Source: Nitrosovibrio sp. Nv17 (GTDB lineage Bacteria > Pseudomonadota > Gammaproteobacteria > Burkholderiales > Nitrosomonadaceae). From it: a DNA stretch of 64,000 nt. The translations under genes and the position numbers were made by a program. The notes beneath the pieces were generated by a model, which saw only the letters and a program-made list of their open reading frames with translations, had not been told where the DNA came from and made no database searches. Positions within the stretch are counted from its first letter, which is position 1. Each line of letters opens with the position of its first letter. The DNA lies in the NCBI RefSeq assembly GCF_900119085.1, contig NZ_FPIQ01000006.1:79333-143332 (forward strand), given 5' to 3'. This document shows positions 1 through 8,456 of the stretch, in pieces.

Positions 1-1
1 C

Positions 2-855
<854 letters not shown>

Positions 856-856
<1 letters not shown>

Positions 857-1578
857 TGGCATGGCCGGTTGCGGCTGCGCCGGCTGCAGCCATCGACGGC
901 CTGGACTGGTCGGCCATTTCCGCGCAACTGGACGAGGAAGGCCATGCCGTGCTGCCGGGCCTGCTGAACGTGGCCGCGGCGCGCAGGTCGGCGCGGCAGA
1001 TCCGGATCCTCGGCGCTCCCCAGCGCCCGCCGCCGGCACCGGGCGAGCCGGGGCGCGGCGAACTGTTCCACTTCGGGACCCGCCTGCCGGCGCCATGGGG
1101 GGGCTGGCGCACGGCGTTCTATCGCCACCTGGCCGTCATCGCCAACCGGTGGAATGACGTCCTGCGCGTCGGCGCCCGCTATCCGGAAGACCTGGGGGCG
1201 TTTCTCCAACGCAACCGGGAAGCGGGCCGGGTTCGGGAGCAATCCCACCTGAACCGGCTGCGCGCGGAGGAATATATGCCGCTTCACCGGGGTGACGCCG
1301 GCGCATGGGTGTTCCCCCTGCAGGTCGTCGCGCTGCTGTCCGAACCGGGCGCCGACTTCCAGGGCGGCGAATTCGTCATGACCGAACAGCGCCCCCGGAG
1401 GCAGTCGCGCCCCATGGTGGTGCCGCTGGCGCTGGGCGACGCCGCCATCATCGGCACGGCCGCACGCCCTTCCAGGGGGGCCGGGGGCTACTGCCGCGTC
1501 CATCTCCGGCATGCCGTCAGCCGCGTGCATCGCGGCGAACGCATCGGCGTGGAGTTGACGTTCCACCTTGCGCCGTAA
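856..1578 (+). CDS. 2OG-Fe(II) oxygenase-like protein with altered metal motif
   Basis: A 240-residue protein whose ATG overlaps the ada stop. It resembles the 2-oxoglutarate/Fe(II) oxygenases often found beside ada/alkB-type repair genes: FPLQVVALLSEPG, FQGGEF and TEQRPRRQSR followed by a distal RHAVSRV and a final TFH. The family normally has HxD as the first two metal ligands in a segment like LHQD. Here the segment reads L-H-R-G-D (His144, Gly146, Asp147), so the aspartate is displaced by one residue. The distal histidine (His219) and the arginine expected to hold 2-oxoglutarate (Arg229) are present. It may be a functional variant or a degenerate enzyme; substrate unknown. The start is set by the overlap; a longer upstream frame is antisense-like noise. 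Confidence 0.75.
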
Positions 1579-1584
1579 ACCCTT

Positions 1585-2031
1585 TCAAGGCCGCCGGGAA
1601 GTTCTGCCGGGGAGCGGGGAGGCTTCGAGCACAGAGAGGGAGTAGTCCAGGAAGCGCTCGACGCGCTGCCGGAGATCGTCCGACAGGGTGATCCGCCTGG
1701 AGCGCAAATCCGAGGGATCCGCGTGCTCGATGAGCAGGCCCTGGTCGATCGCGGCCTGCACGTGGCGGATCGCGGTGCGCTGGCTGACGTTGGGCATGAG
1801 CCGGTACAGCTCCGATTTGCGGAAGGCGGGTTCGGCGGCGGTGTCCAGGCGCAGCCACATGCGCGTGAACAGGTCGTAGTAGTTCAGGTCGTGGAAGCGC
1901 GCATCCCCCAGGATGTCGATCCAGTAGCGGTCGGTGTCGTGGATCAACCGGATGAGCCAGCGGCGCCGGGCGTCGCGCGAGGCTTCGGATGCGCCAGGGG
2001 CAGGGTTTGCGGCGGAGGCCATTTCTGCCAT
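1585..2031 (-). CDS. MarR-family winged-helix transcriptional regulator
   Basis: A 148-residue protein with the MarR layout: an N-terminal helix (RRRWLIRLIHDTDRYW), a winged helix around FRKSELYRLMPNVSQRTAIRHVQAAIDQGLL, a wing with DLRSRRITLSD, and a C-terminal dimerisation helix (DLRQRVERFLDYSL). MarR proteins bind short palindromes as dimers and usually repress their own gene and a divergent neighbour. The ATG at 2031 lies inside a perfect 46-bp palindrome shared with the divergent desaturase. No Shine-Dalgarno sequence precedes either possible ATG (2031 or 2022), so translation may be leaderless. The gene ends just beyond the convergent oxygenase gene. The ligand cannot be read from sequence. 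Confidence 0.82.
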   Translation of the reverse strand: MAEMASAANPAPGASEASRDARRRWLIRLIHDTDRYWIDILGDARFHDLNYYDLFTRMWLRLDTAAEPAFRKSELYRLMPNVSQRTAIRHVQAAIDQGLLIEHADPSDLRSRRITLSDDLRQRVERFLDYSLSVLEASPLPGRTSRRP

Positions 2032-2066
2032 TATACATGTAAATTTACATGTATAATGGCAGAAAT
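2021..2066. promoter_or_regulatory. perfect 46-bp palindromic operator with back-to-back -10 boxes
   Basis: Positions 2021-2043 and 2044-2066 are exact reverse complements, centred on TTTACATG/CATGTAAA. Each arm carries a TATAAT hexamer (plus strand 2052-2057; minus strand 2035-2030), so divergent promoters appear to be embedded in the operator. The MarR gene starts inside it, and the desaturase gene starts 28 bp beyond it. Autoregulation by the MarR protein and co-control of the desaturase are inferred from position and symmetry. Confidence 0.75.
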
Positions 2067-2080
2067 ATCATCGGATGTCG

Positions 2081-2096
2081 AGGAGGGTATGGCGTG
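2081..2096 (+). promoter_or_regulatory. ribosome binding site that fixes the desaturase start
   Basis: AGGAGG at 2081-2086 followed by a 7-base spacer and GTG at 2094. It overrides the upstream in-frame ATG at 2049, which is part of the operator. Confidence 0.7.
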
Positions 2097-3125
2097 ATCG
2101 ATACCATCGAACAGACCTGGCTGCGCCACCGGGGCAGCCTGCTGCCGAACGCCGCGGCGGTGGCCTACTGCGTCGCGGCCTATTTCGGCGGCGCCTGGCT
2201 GATCCTGTCGCTGCATCCCGCGGCGATGGCCGCCGGCACGCTCGCCATGGCGCACGGCATGGTGATCGCCGCCTACCTGATCCACGATTGCGGGCACCAT
2301 GCGCTGTTCCGGGTGCCGCACCACAACGCCAGGCTGGGCGAAGCGCTGAACTGGCTGGCGGGCGGCTGCTACGGGCCGTTCCAGGAACTGCGCCTGGCCC
2401 ACATGCGCCATCATGTGGACCACACGGATGCCGCGATCCTCGACCATCGCGGCTGGCTCCGCCGCCATCCGCGCCTGCTGCGGGTGATCCAGGCGCTGGA
2501 GTGGTGCTACCTGCCGGCGGTGGAATGGCTCATGCACGCCATGCTCGTCCTCGCGCCCTTCGCTCCTGGGGAGGCGAAGGCGGCGGCACGGCGGCGGGTG
2601 CTGGCGGTGGCTGCGCTGCGCTGGAGCATCCTGGCGGCGGCATGGCTGTACTCGCCGGCGGCGGCCGCGTGCTACCTGCTGGCCTGCAGCCTGATGATGA
2701 CGATACTGCGCTTCATGGACGCGCTGCAGCACAACTACGAGACCGCGCCGTGCATACCGGGTGACGCTGGGGTGCCTGCCCACCGCGGCGACCGTGCCTA
2801 CGAGCAGGCCCACACCTTCAGCAACCCGATCTCCCTGAAGCATCCGTGGCTCAACCTGCTGGTGCTCAACTTCGGCTACCACGGCGCGCACCACGCGCGC
2901 CCGGCCACGCCCTGGCATGCGCTGCCGGCGCTGCATCTGGCGCGCCACGGGGACGATGCCAGCCGAGTCATTCCCTTTTCCCGGCAGCTGTCGAACTTTC
3001 ACCGCAACCGGGTGGCGCGGGTATTGGGCGATGACGGCGAATCGGAAGGGGACCGTTTCGCGCGGCGCCTGCGCGAGGGCACGGCGGTGGGCGCGAGCGG
3101 GGTGTCCTTCCTGACGCCGTTCTGA
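2094..3125 (+). CDS. membrane fatty acid desaturase
   Basis: A 343-residue integral membrane di-iron desaturase. The three histidine boxes are visible: HDCGHH (His64, 68, 69), HMRHH (His103, 106, 107) and HGAHH (His263, 266, 267), separated by hydrophobic membrane segments (VAYCVAAYFGGAWLIL, LAGGCYGPF, LRWSILAAAWLYSPAAAACYLLA). Such enzymes introduce double bonds or hydroxyls into acyl chains at the membrane. I chose the GTG at 2094 because AGGAGG at 2081-2086 sits 7 bases upstream; an in-frame ATG at 2049 lies inside the palindrome and has no ribosome binding site. The divergent MarR gene and shared operator suggest the desaturase is the regulated target. Exact substrate unknown. Confidence 0.87.
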   Translation: MIDTIEQTWLRHRGSLLPNAAAVAYCVAAYFGGAWLILSLHPAAMAAGTLAMAHGMVIAAYLIHDCGHHALFRVPHHNARLGEALNWLAGGCYGPFQELRLAHMRHHVDHTDAAILDHRGWLRRHPRLLRVIQALEWCYLPAVEWLMHAMLVLAPFAPGEAKAAARRRVLAVAALRWSILAAAWLYSPAAAACYLLACSLMMTILRFMDALQHNYETAPCIPGDAGVPAHRGDRAYEQAHTFSNPISLKHPWLNLLVLNFGYHGAHHARPATPWHALPALHLARHGDDASRVIPFSRQLSNFHRNRVARVLGDDGESEGDRFARRLREGTAVGASGVSFLTPF

Positions 3126-3136
3126 GCCGGACTGCC

Positions 3137-4540
3137 TCAGGCGGCGACGGGCCCCCACGGCGGTGCGCCGGCGGGCGCGACGTTGACCAGCTTTTCGTTG
3201 ACGAATTCGCGCAGGCCCAGTTCCGACAGTTCGCGGCCGAAACCGGAGTTCTTGACGCCGCCGAACGGCAGCTCGGCGGCCGTCCATGCCGGCTGGTTGA
3301 TGAAGACCATGCCGCTCTCGATCTCCGCCGCCAGGGCGCGGCCACGCTCGACATCGGCGGTGAACACCGAGGCGCCGAGGCCGAAGGGCGTCGCGTTCGC
3401 CAGGCGGATGGCCTCCTCCTCGCTCTCGACGACGTGGAAGGCCGCGACCGGGCCGAACAGCTCCTGCGTGTAGACCGGGTTGTCCGGGGCGACGTCGGCG
3501 AGCACGGTCGGTTCGAGGTAGAAGCCGGGCCGATCCACCCTGTTGCCGCCGCACGCGACCCGGGCTCCCCCCAGGCGGGCCGATTCGATCTGATCGAGCA
3601 GGAGATTCAATGCCTTCTCGGACGCCAGCGGCGCCAGCGTGGTGCCGGGTGCGCCGGGATCTCCGGCCCGCAGCGCGTTCATGCGATCGACGAGGCCTTC
3701 CAGGAACGCCCGCCCGCGCGTCCTGCCGACGACGATGATGCGCTTCGACCCGACGCAGCACTGGCCGGCGTTGAACATGCGCCCGAACAGCGCGCCGTCG
3801 AGCGCGGACGCCAGGGGTGCATCCTCGAGCACGATCAGGGGATCGCTGCCGCCCATCTCCATCACGGACTTCTTCAGGCTGCGCCCGGCGCGCTCCGCCA
3901 CCGCCGCGCCGGCCCGCTCGCTGCCGGTGACGGTGACGCCGCGCACGCGTGGATCCTCGATCACCCTTCCGATCTGTTCGATGCCGGCGAAGAGGTTCGT
4001 GTAGACACCCGCGGGCGCACCCGCCTCCTCGAACAGGCGGGCGAGGGCAAGCGCCGATCGGGGCACGATCTCGGCATGCTTCAGGAGCAGCACGTTGCCG
4101 ACCATCAGCTGCGGCCCGGCCACCCGCGCGACCTGGTAGTAGGGAAAGTTCCACGGCTCGATGGCGAGGATGACGCCGATCGGCTCGACGTGCAGCTCCG
4201 CGCCGGGCGATCCGGGCAGCGTCCGGGGCCGCAGGTAGTCTGCGGCCTTGCCCGCATAGTAGTCGAGGATGTCGGCGGACAGCGCCACTTCCGCGCGCGC
4301 CTCGGCGATGAGCTTGCCCATCTCCAGCGTGAGGTGGCGGGCGTATTCCTCGCTCCTGGTGCGCAGGAGGGCGGCTGCGGCGGAGATGATCGCCGCGCGC
4401 GCCTCGACGGGACGATGGCGCCAGTCGGTGGCGAAGGTTTCATGGGCCTGTGCCACGGACGCTTCCAGCTCGCGGTCGGTGGCGTTGGCATAGGTGGCGA
4501 GCACCTCGCCGGTGGCGGGATTGACGGTCTGGTAGGTCAT
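3137..4540 (-). CDS. NAD(P)-dependent aldehyde dehydrogenase, succinate-semialdehyde dehydrogenase type
   Basis: A 467-residue aldehyde dehydrogenase that oxidises an aldehyde to its acid. Visible catalytic elements are PWNF (Asn131), Lys154 in LLLKHAE, the general-base glutamate in MEMGGSD (Glu228), the nucleophile in GQCC (Cys262) and the late ELFGPV and FGGVKNSGFGRE segments. Overall it is closest to the succinate-semialdehyde/lactaldehyde branch, but the substrate is not certain. The ATG at 4540 is preceded by AGGAGA. The upstream extension of the frame is antisense noise. It lies 71 bp downstream of the tautomerase gene on the same strand and is probably co-transcribed with it. It converges on the desaturase gene. 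Confidence 0.9.
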   Translation of the reverse strand: MTYQTVNPATGEVLATYANATDRELEASVAQAHETFATDWRHRPVEARAAIISAAAALLRTRSEEYARHLTLEMGKLIAEARAEVALSADILDYYAGKAADYLRPRTLPGSPGAELHVEPIGVILAIEPWNFPYYQVARVAGPQLMVGNVLLLKHAEIVPRSALALARLFEEAGAPAGVYTNLFAGIEQIGRVIEDPRVRGVTVTGSERAGAAVAERAGRSLKKSVMEMGGSDPLIVLEDAPLASALDGALFGRMFNAGQCCVGSKRIIVVGRTRGRAFLEGLVDRMNALRAGDPGAPGTTLAPLASEKALNLLLDQIESARLGGARVACGGNRVDRPGFYLEPTVLADVAPDNPVYTQELFGPVAAFHVVESEEEAIRLANATPFGLGASVFTADVERGRALAAEIESGMVFINQPAWTAAELPFGGVKNSGFGRELSELGLREFVNEKLVNVAPAGAPPWGPVAA

Positions 4541-4611
4541 GGCGATTCTCCTCGGTCCGGGTGGAGGGGCTGGCCGGGAGCGGCCGGGCCGGCCGCTCCC
4601 GGCCGCCGGGG

Positions 4612-5091
4612 CTAGCGATCCGCGATGCCCGGCGTGAGGATGAAGTTGACCGGCAACTTCTCCGCCAGCGTGTAGGGGCTGGCCCTGTTTTCCTTGACCC
4701 ATCGCTTTTCCGCCACGGATTCGAAGGGCGGGGGTATCTCGCCCTGGAGTGACCACAGGTCGAACGGCGTCTCGTCGATGGAGACCTCCCAGTCGTATCC
4801 CTTGTCGCGGACGTAAGGTGCGATGGCCTCGTCGATCGCCCGAACCCACCATTCCCGGATGACGGCGCCGGGCAGCGTCCGGGCGATGTGGTCGACCTTG
4901 AAGCGGATGAACCGGTCGTGCGGCTGGCCGCCCACGAAACAGGATCCCCGGGCGATTTCCTCGAAAATGAACACCACGTAGAACCGCGGGATGGGAACCT
5001 GCGCGTAGATGTTCGTCACTTGTTCGGCCAGGGCCTGCTTGTCCGCGGGGGTGAACGCTTCTGCTGGGTGGTAGACTTTCCAGAGTGGCAT
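4612..5091 (-). CDS. tautomerase-superfamily protein (Tautomerase_3, cis-CaaD-like)
   Basis: A 159-residue protein starting M-P-L-W-K; after removal of Met, Pro1 would be the catalytic base of the tautomerase superfamily. Length and the segments IPRFYVVFIFEEI and HIARTLPGAVIREWW fit the longer cis-3-chloroacrylic acid dehalogenase-like/Tautomerase_3 group, whose members isomerise or hydrate small unsaturated acids. GGAG lies about 7 bases before the ATG at 5091; an upstream in-frame ATG at 5184 would add a low-complexity extension and is rejected. It precedes the aldehyde dehydrogenase in a two-gene unit, suggesting a degradative pathway for a small organic acid. The substrate is unknown. Confidence 0.78.
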   Translation of the reverse strand: MPLWKVYHPAEAFTPADKQALAEQVTNIYAQVPIPRFYVVFIFEEIARGSCFVGGQPHDRFIRFKVDHIARTLPGAVIREWWVRAIDEAIAPYVRDKGYDWEVSIDETPFDLWSLQGEIPPPFESVAEKRWVKENRASPYTLAEKLPVNFILTPGIADR

Positions 5092-5212
5092 GTCGTTTCT
5101 CCAAAGAAGGCGGCGCGCGGGTGACGCGTGCGCGGCGCCGGCTGTTGTTTTTGCGGGCCGGACCGACGTACCCGGGGTATCCATGGGCGGGGGTCCGGAT
5201 CTGCACGATAAA

Positions 5213-5231
5213 TGATTGCATTATGCAATCA
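5213..5231. promoter_or_regulatory. 19-bp perfect inverted repeat, likely operator
   Basis: TGATTGCAT, one central T, then ATGCAATCA: a perfect palindrome of two 9-base arms in the 306-bp gap between the divergent tautomerase/aldehyde dehydrogenase unit and the SDR gene. Size and symmetry suit a dimeric regulator of GntR or MarR type. No regulator gene is directly adjacent. The rest of the gap shows no gene. Confidence 0.55.
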
Positions 5232-5397
5232 AAAATGACTATACGAGGATCGGGGCGGCCTGTCAAACGGAACGTGCCGCAATCCGCAGGCCGGCGCGTT
5301 GCACTTCCCACTGCGGTGGATTAAGCTAGCGGGACGTGCGCCGCCTGCTCAGCTTCAGGCGGGTGCCTGCGGGCGGACGGATCGTTGAGAGGGCCAC

Positions 5398-6099
5398 ATG
5401 GACAAGGGAGTATGCGCGGTGGTCGGCGTGGGGCACGGCAATGGCGCCGCGATGGCGCGCCACTTCGCCATGCAGGGCTACCGGGTGGCGCTGTGCGCGC
5501 GCGACCTGCCGAAGCTGCGCGAAATCTCCGCGACGATCGCGGGATCAATGCCGTTCGAGTATGACGTACGCGATGTGGAGGGGATATCCGGCGCCTTCGC
5601 CGGCATCCGCCAGCAGCTCGGCCCGGTGGATGTGCTCGTCTACAACGCGGGCGCGGGCGCCTTCGCCAACATCGACGATGCCACCGTCGAGGACTTCCAG
5701 GCCGCCTGGGAGGTGAACTGCCGGGGGCTGTTCCTCGCCGCGAAGGCCGTGATCCCGGACATGCGCGCCGCGGGCGGCGGCTGCATCGTCGCCATCGGGG
5801 CGACCGCATCCCTCAGGGGAGGGGCGGGCTTCGCCCCGTTCGCCTCCGCCAAGGCGGGCCAGCGCGGCCTAGCGCAGTCGCTGGCGCGGCATCTCTGGCC
5901 GGAGAACATCCACGTCGCCTACGTGATCCTCGACGGCATCGTCAACCTGGAGCGCACCCGGGCACGGCTGGCCGACAGGCCGGACGATTTCTTCCTGGAG
6001 CCTTCCCGGATCGCCGAGTCGGTCTATTTCCTCTCGCAGCAGGACCGGCAGGCCTGGACATTCGAGCTCGACCTGCGCCCCTACGCGGAGAAATGGTAG
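5398..6099 (+). CDS. short-chain dehydrogenase/reductase lacking the catalytic tyrosine
   Basis: A 233-residue Rossmann protein. The glycine-rich nucleotide-binding turn (GVGHGNG, residues 10-16), a central YNAG (Asn83) and the lysine of the active site (Lys152) are present. The position normally held by tyrosine in YxxxK is phenylalanine (Phe148 in PFASAK). This matches a known group of atypical SDRs that keep the fold but lack the Tyr, so ordinary hydride-transfer chemistry is doubtful. It is divergent from the tautomerase/aldehyde dehydrogenase pair across a palindrome, and metY follows 73 bp later on the same strand. Role unknown. Confidence 0.82.
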   Translation: MDKGVCAVVGVGHGNGAAMARHFAMQGYRVALCARDLPKLREISATIAGSMPFEYDVRDVEGISGAFAGIRQQLGPVDVLVYNAGAGAFANIDDATVEDFQAAWEVNCRGLFLAAKAVIPDMRAAGGGCIVAIGATASLRGGAGFAPFASAKAGQRGLAQSLARHLWPENIHVAYVILDGIVNLERTRARLADRPDDFFLEPSRIAESVYFLSQQDRQAWTFELDLRPYAEKW

Positions 6100-6172
6100 G
6101 GCCTCGCCGGGACGACGGACGCGACGAAGCGCGGCGCCCCCGAACCCAACCGGACAGACAGGAGGAAATCGC

Positions 6173-7447
6173 ATGAAACTGGAATCGCTGGCGCTGCACC
6201 ATGGATACACCGCGGAGGCCCCGGCGCGGGCGGCGGCGGTGCCCATCTACCAGACGACCTCCTACACGTTCGACAGCACCCAGCACGGGGCCGACCTGTT
6301 CGACCTCAAGGTGCCGGGCAACATCTATACCCGCATCATGAACCCCACCAGCGCGGTGCTGGAGCAGCGCATCGCGGAGATGGAGGGGGGCGTGGGCGCG
6401 CTGGCGGTGGCCTCGGGCATGGCCGCGATCACCTACGCCATCCAGTGCATCGCCAGCACCGGCGACAACATCGTGAGCACCAGCCAATTGTACGGCGGCA
6501 CCTACAACCTGTTTGCGCACACCTTCCCGCGGCAGGGCATCGAGGCGCGCCTGGTGCCGCACGACGACCACGACGCCATCGAGCGCAGCATCGACGGCGC
6601 CACCCGCGCCATCTTCTGCGAATCCATCGGCAACCCCGCCGGGAACGTGGTCGACATCGAGAGCCTGGCGCGGATCGCCCATCGCCATGGCGTGCCGCTG
6701 ATCGTCGACAGCACCGTCTCGACGCCCTATCTGTGCCGGCCCTTCGAGCTCGGCGCCGACATCGTGGTGCATGCGCTGACCAAGTACATCGGCGGCCACG
6801 GCACCACGATCGGCGGCATCATCGTGGATTCGGGGAAGTTCGACTGGGCGCTGCACCGGAGCCGCTTCCCACTGCTGAACGAGCCGGATCCCTCCTACCA
6901 CGGCGTGGTGTACACCGAAGCGTTCGGGGAGGCGGCCTTCATCGGCCGCTGCCGCGTGGTGCCGCTGCGCAACACCGGGGCGGCGCTGGCGCCGCACAGC
7001 GCCTTCCTGATCCTGCAGGGGCTGGAGACGCTGGGCCTGCGGATGGAACGGCACTGCGAGAATGCCCTGCAGGTGGCGCGCTACCTGGAGGCCCATCCCA
7101 GGGTGCTGCGGGTGAACTACGCGGGGCTGCCGGCGAGCCCGTACCACGCCCTGTGCAAGCGGCTGAGCGGAGGCAGGGCCTCGGGCATCCTGAGCTTCGA
7201 GATCGAGGGCGGCGCGGCGGCGGGCGGGCGCTTCATCGATGCGCTCGGGATGATCCTGCGCCTGGTCAACATCGGCGACACGCGCTCCCTCGCCTGCCAT
7301 CCTGCCTCCACCACCCACCGCCAGCTGAGCCCTGCCGAGCTGAAGGCCGCGGGCGTGCCGGAAGGCCTGGTCAGGATATCGGTGGGCATCGAGCACATCG
7401 ACGACATCATCGCCGACATTTCCCAGGCGCTGGACGCGGCCGGCTGA
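6173..7447 (+). CDS. metY: O-acetylhomoserine sulfhydrylase / aminocarboxypropyltransferase
   Basis: A 424-residue PLP enzyme of the Cys/Met metabolism family. It makes homocysteine from O-acetylhomoserine and sulfide in the cytosol. Characteristic segments are the N-terminal VPIYQTTSYTF, NIYTRIMNPT, the SGMAAI loop, and the Schiff-base lysine Lys204 in HALTKYIGGHG. The length and the insert around residues 215-235 (SGKFDWALHRSRFP) favour MetY over the shorter MetZ/MetB group. The AGGAGG-like site before the ATG at 6173 supports the start. No riboswitch was seen before it, unlike the second sulfhydrylase gene at 46787. Confidence 0.92.
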   Translation: MKLESLALHHGYTAEAPARAAAVPIYQTTSYTFDSTQHGADLFDLKVPGNIYTRIMNPTSAVLEQRIAEMEGGVGALAVASGMAAITYAIQCIASTGDNIVSTSQLYGGTYNLFAHTFPRQGIEARLVPHDDHDAIERSIDGATRAIFCESIGNPAGNVVDIESLARIAHRHGVPLIVDSTVSTPYLCRPFELGADIVVHALTKYIGGHGTTIGGIIVDSGKFDWALHRSRFPLLNEPDPSYHGVVYTEAFGEAAFIGRCRVVPLRNTGAALAPHSAFLILQGLETLGLRMERHCENALQVARYLEAHPRVLRVNYAGLPASPYHALCKRLSGGRASGILSFEIEGGAAAGGRFIDALGMILRLVNIGDTRSLACHPASTTHRQLSPAELKAAGVPEGLVRISVGIEHIDDIIADISQALDAAG

Positions 7448-7490
7448 CCGGCAGCGCGCTCCCTCGGCGCCGGCCAGCCGGCTACGCGGA

Positions 7491-8360
7491 TCACGCCCGG
7501 CGCATGTGGGCGCCGAGGAATTCGAGGATGCGATCCTCGTACTCCCGGCCGGCGTAGGCGTGCATGTTGAAGTGTCCGCCGCCCGGGACGATCCACGCCT
7601 GCTTGGGGGCGCGCGCGGCGTCCAGCAGGCGCTCGGTTTCCGCGACGGGGGTGTGGCGGTCGTCGGTGCCGGAGATCAGCAGCACAGGCGCGTCGAGACC
7701 GGCGATGCGCGCGATGGGATCGAGTTCGGCGGTGCCGCCCAGTCGGAAGGTGAGCTGCCACAGCAGCAGCGGGGAGAGCGCCGGCCCCGATTCCCCCAGA
7801 TGCAGCCGCATGCGGTTGTCGACCGCCTCCCGGATCGTGGGGTGCATGGATTCGAGCACGACCGCGCGCAGGTTGAGCGGACCGGGCGCCAGCACGATGG
7901 CGGCCGCGCCCAGCGACACGCCGATGGCGCCGATGGCTTCGGACGGGAAGCGCGTCCGCAGGTAGGCCACGGCCGCTTCCACGTCTTCCGCCTCGCGTGC
8001 GCCGAAGGTGATGCGGTCGCCCGGCGTCTCGCCGTGCGCGCGCAGATCGATGAGCAGGACGCCGTATCCCTCGGCGTTGAGGAACTTCGCGCGGCTCAGC
8101 ATCTCGACGCGGTTGCTGCGCAGCGAATGCACCAGCAGCACCGCGCCCGCGCCGGGCATGCCGCGCTTCAGCCAGCCGTGCACACGGGTGCCGTCGGCTG
8201 CGGGGATTTCGACGGACTCGACCGGGAAGTCGGCGGAGATCGAGGCTGCCAGGCTGTCGACCGAGGTGGGCACGGGTCCGCTCAGCAGTTCTCCCAGGCC
8301 GGCGAGACCTGCCAGGGGAACCAGTCCGGCCAGCAGGACGGCGGTCAGGATGCGGCGCAT
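7491..8360 (-). CDS. alpha/beta hydrolase, probably membrane-anchored or exported
   Basis: A 289-residue alpha/beta hydrolase. The N-terminus (MRRILTAVLLAGLVPLAG...) is a signal or anchor sequence. The nucleophile elbow GVSLG gives Ser149; Asp233/234 in GTDD and His263 in GGGHFNMH complete the triad, and LVHSLRSNR supplies the oxyanion loop. The family covers serine hydrolases of the BAAT/dienelactone/peptidase-S9-like type, so esterase or peptidase activity is likely, with unknown substrate. It is convergent with metY and stands alone; the hybrid kinase gene upstream on the same strand is 96 bp away. Confidence 0.83.
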   Translation of the reverse strand: MRRILTAVLLAGLVPLAGLAGLGELLSGPVPTSVDSLAASISADFPVESVEIPAADGTRVHGWLKRGMPGAGAVLLVHSLRSNRVEMLSRAKFLNAEGYGVLLIDLRAHGETPGDRITFGAREAEDVEAAVAYLRTRFPSEAIGAIGVSLGAAAIVLAPGPLNLRAVVLESMHPTIREAVDNRMRLHLGESGPALSPLLLWQLTFRLGGTAELDPIARIAGLDAPVLLISGTDDRHTPVAETERLLDAARAPKQAWIVPGGGHFNMHAYAGREYEDRILEFLGAHMRRA

Positions 8361-8456
8361 GCAGGGCGGAGCCGCCGTCCTCGCCCCGGGAGACAGGCGC
8401 GGGGAGCCGGCAGGGCGTGCCGGGGGCCGCCGCGCACCGGACGGCGGGCTGCCGGC

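Noticed and set aside
2056..2097. A short leader peptide (MAEISSDVEEGMA) upstream of the desaturase
   Set aside because: Its ATG is the mirror image of the MarR start inside the palindrome and has no ribosome binding site; overlap with the desaturase GTG looks coincidental.
4541..5311. N-terminal extension of the aldehyde dehydrogenase frame
   Set aside because: It runs antiphase through the tautomerase gene and is low complexity; AGGAGA before ATG 4540 fixes the start.
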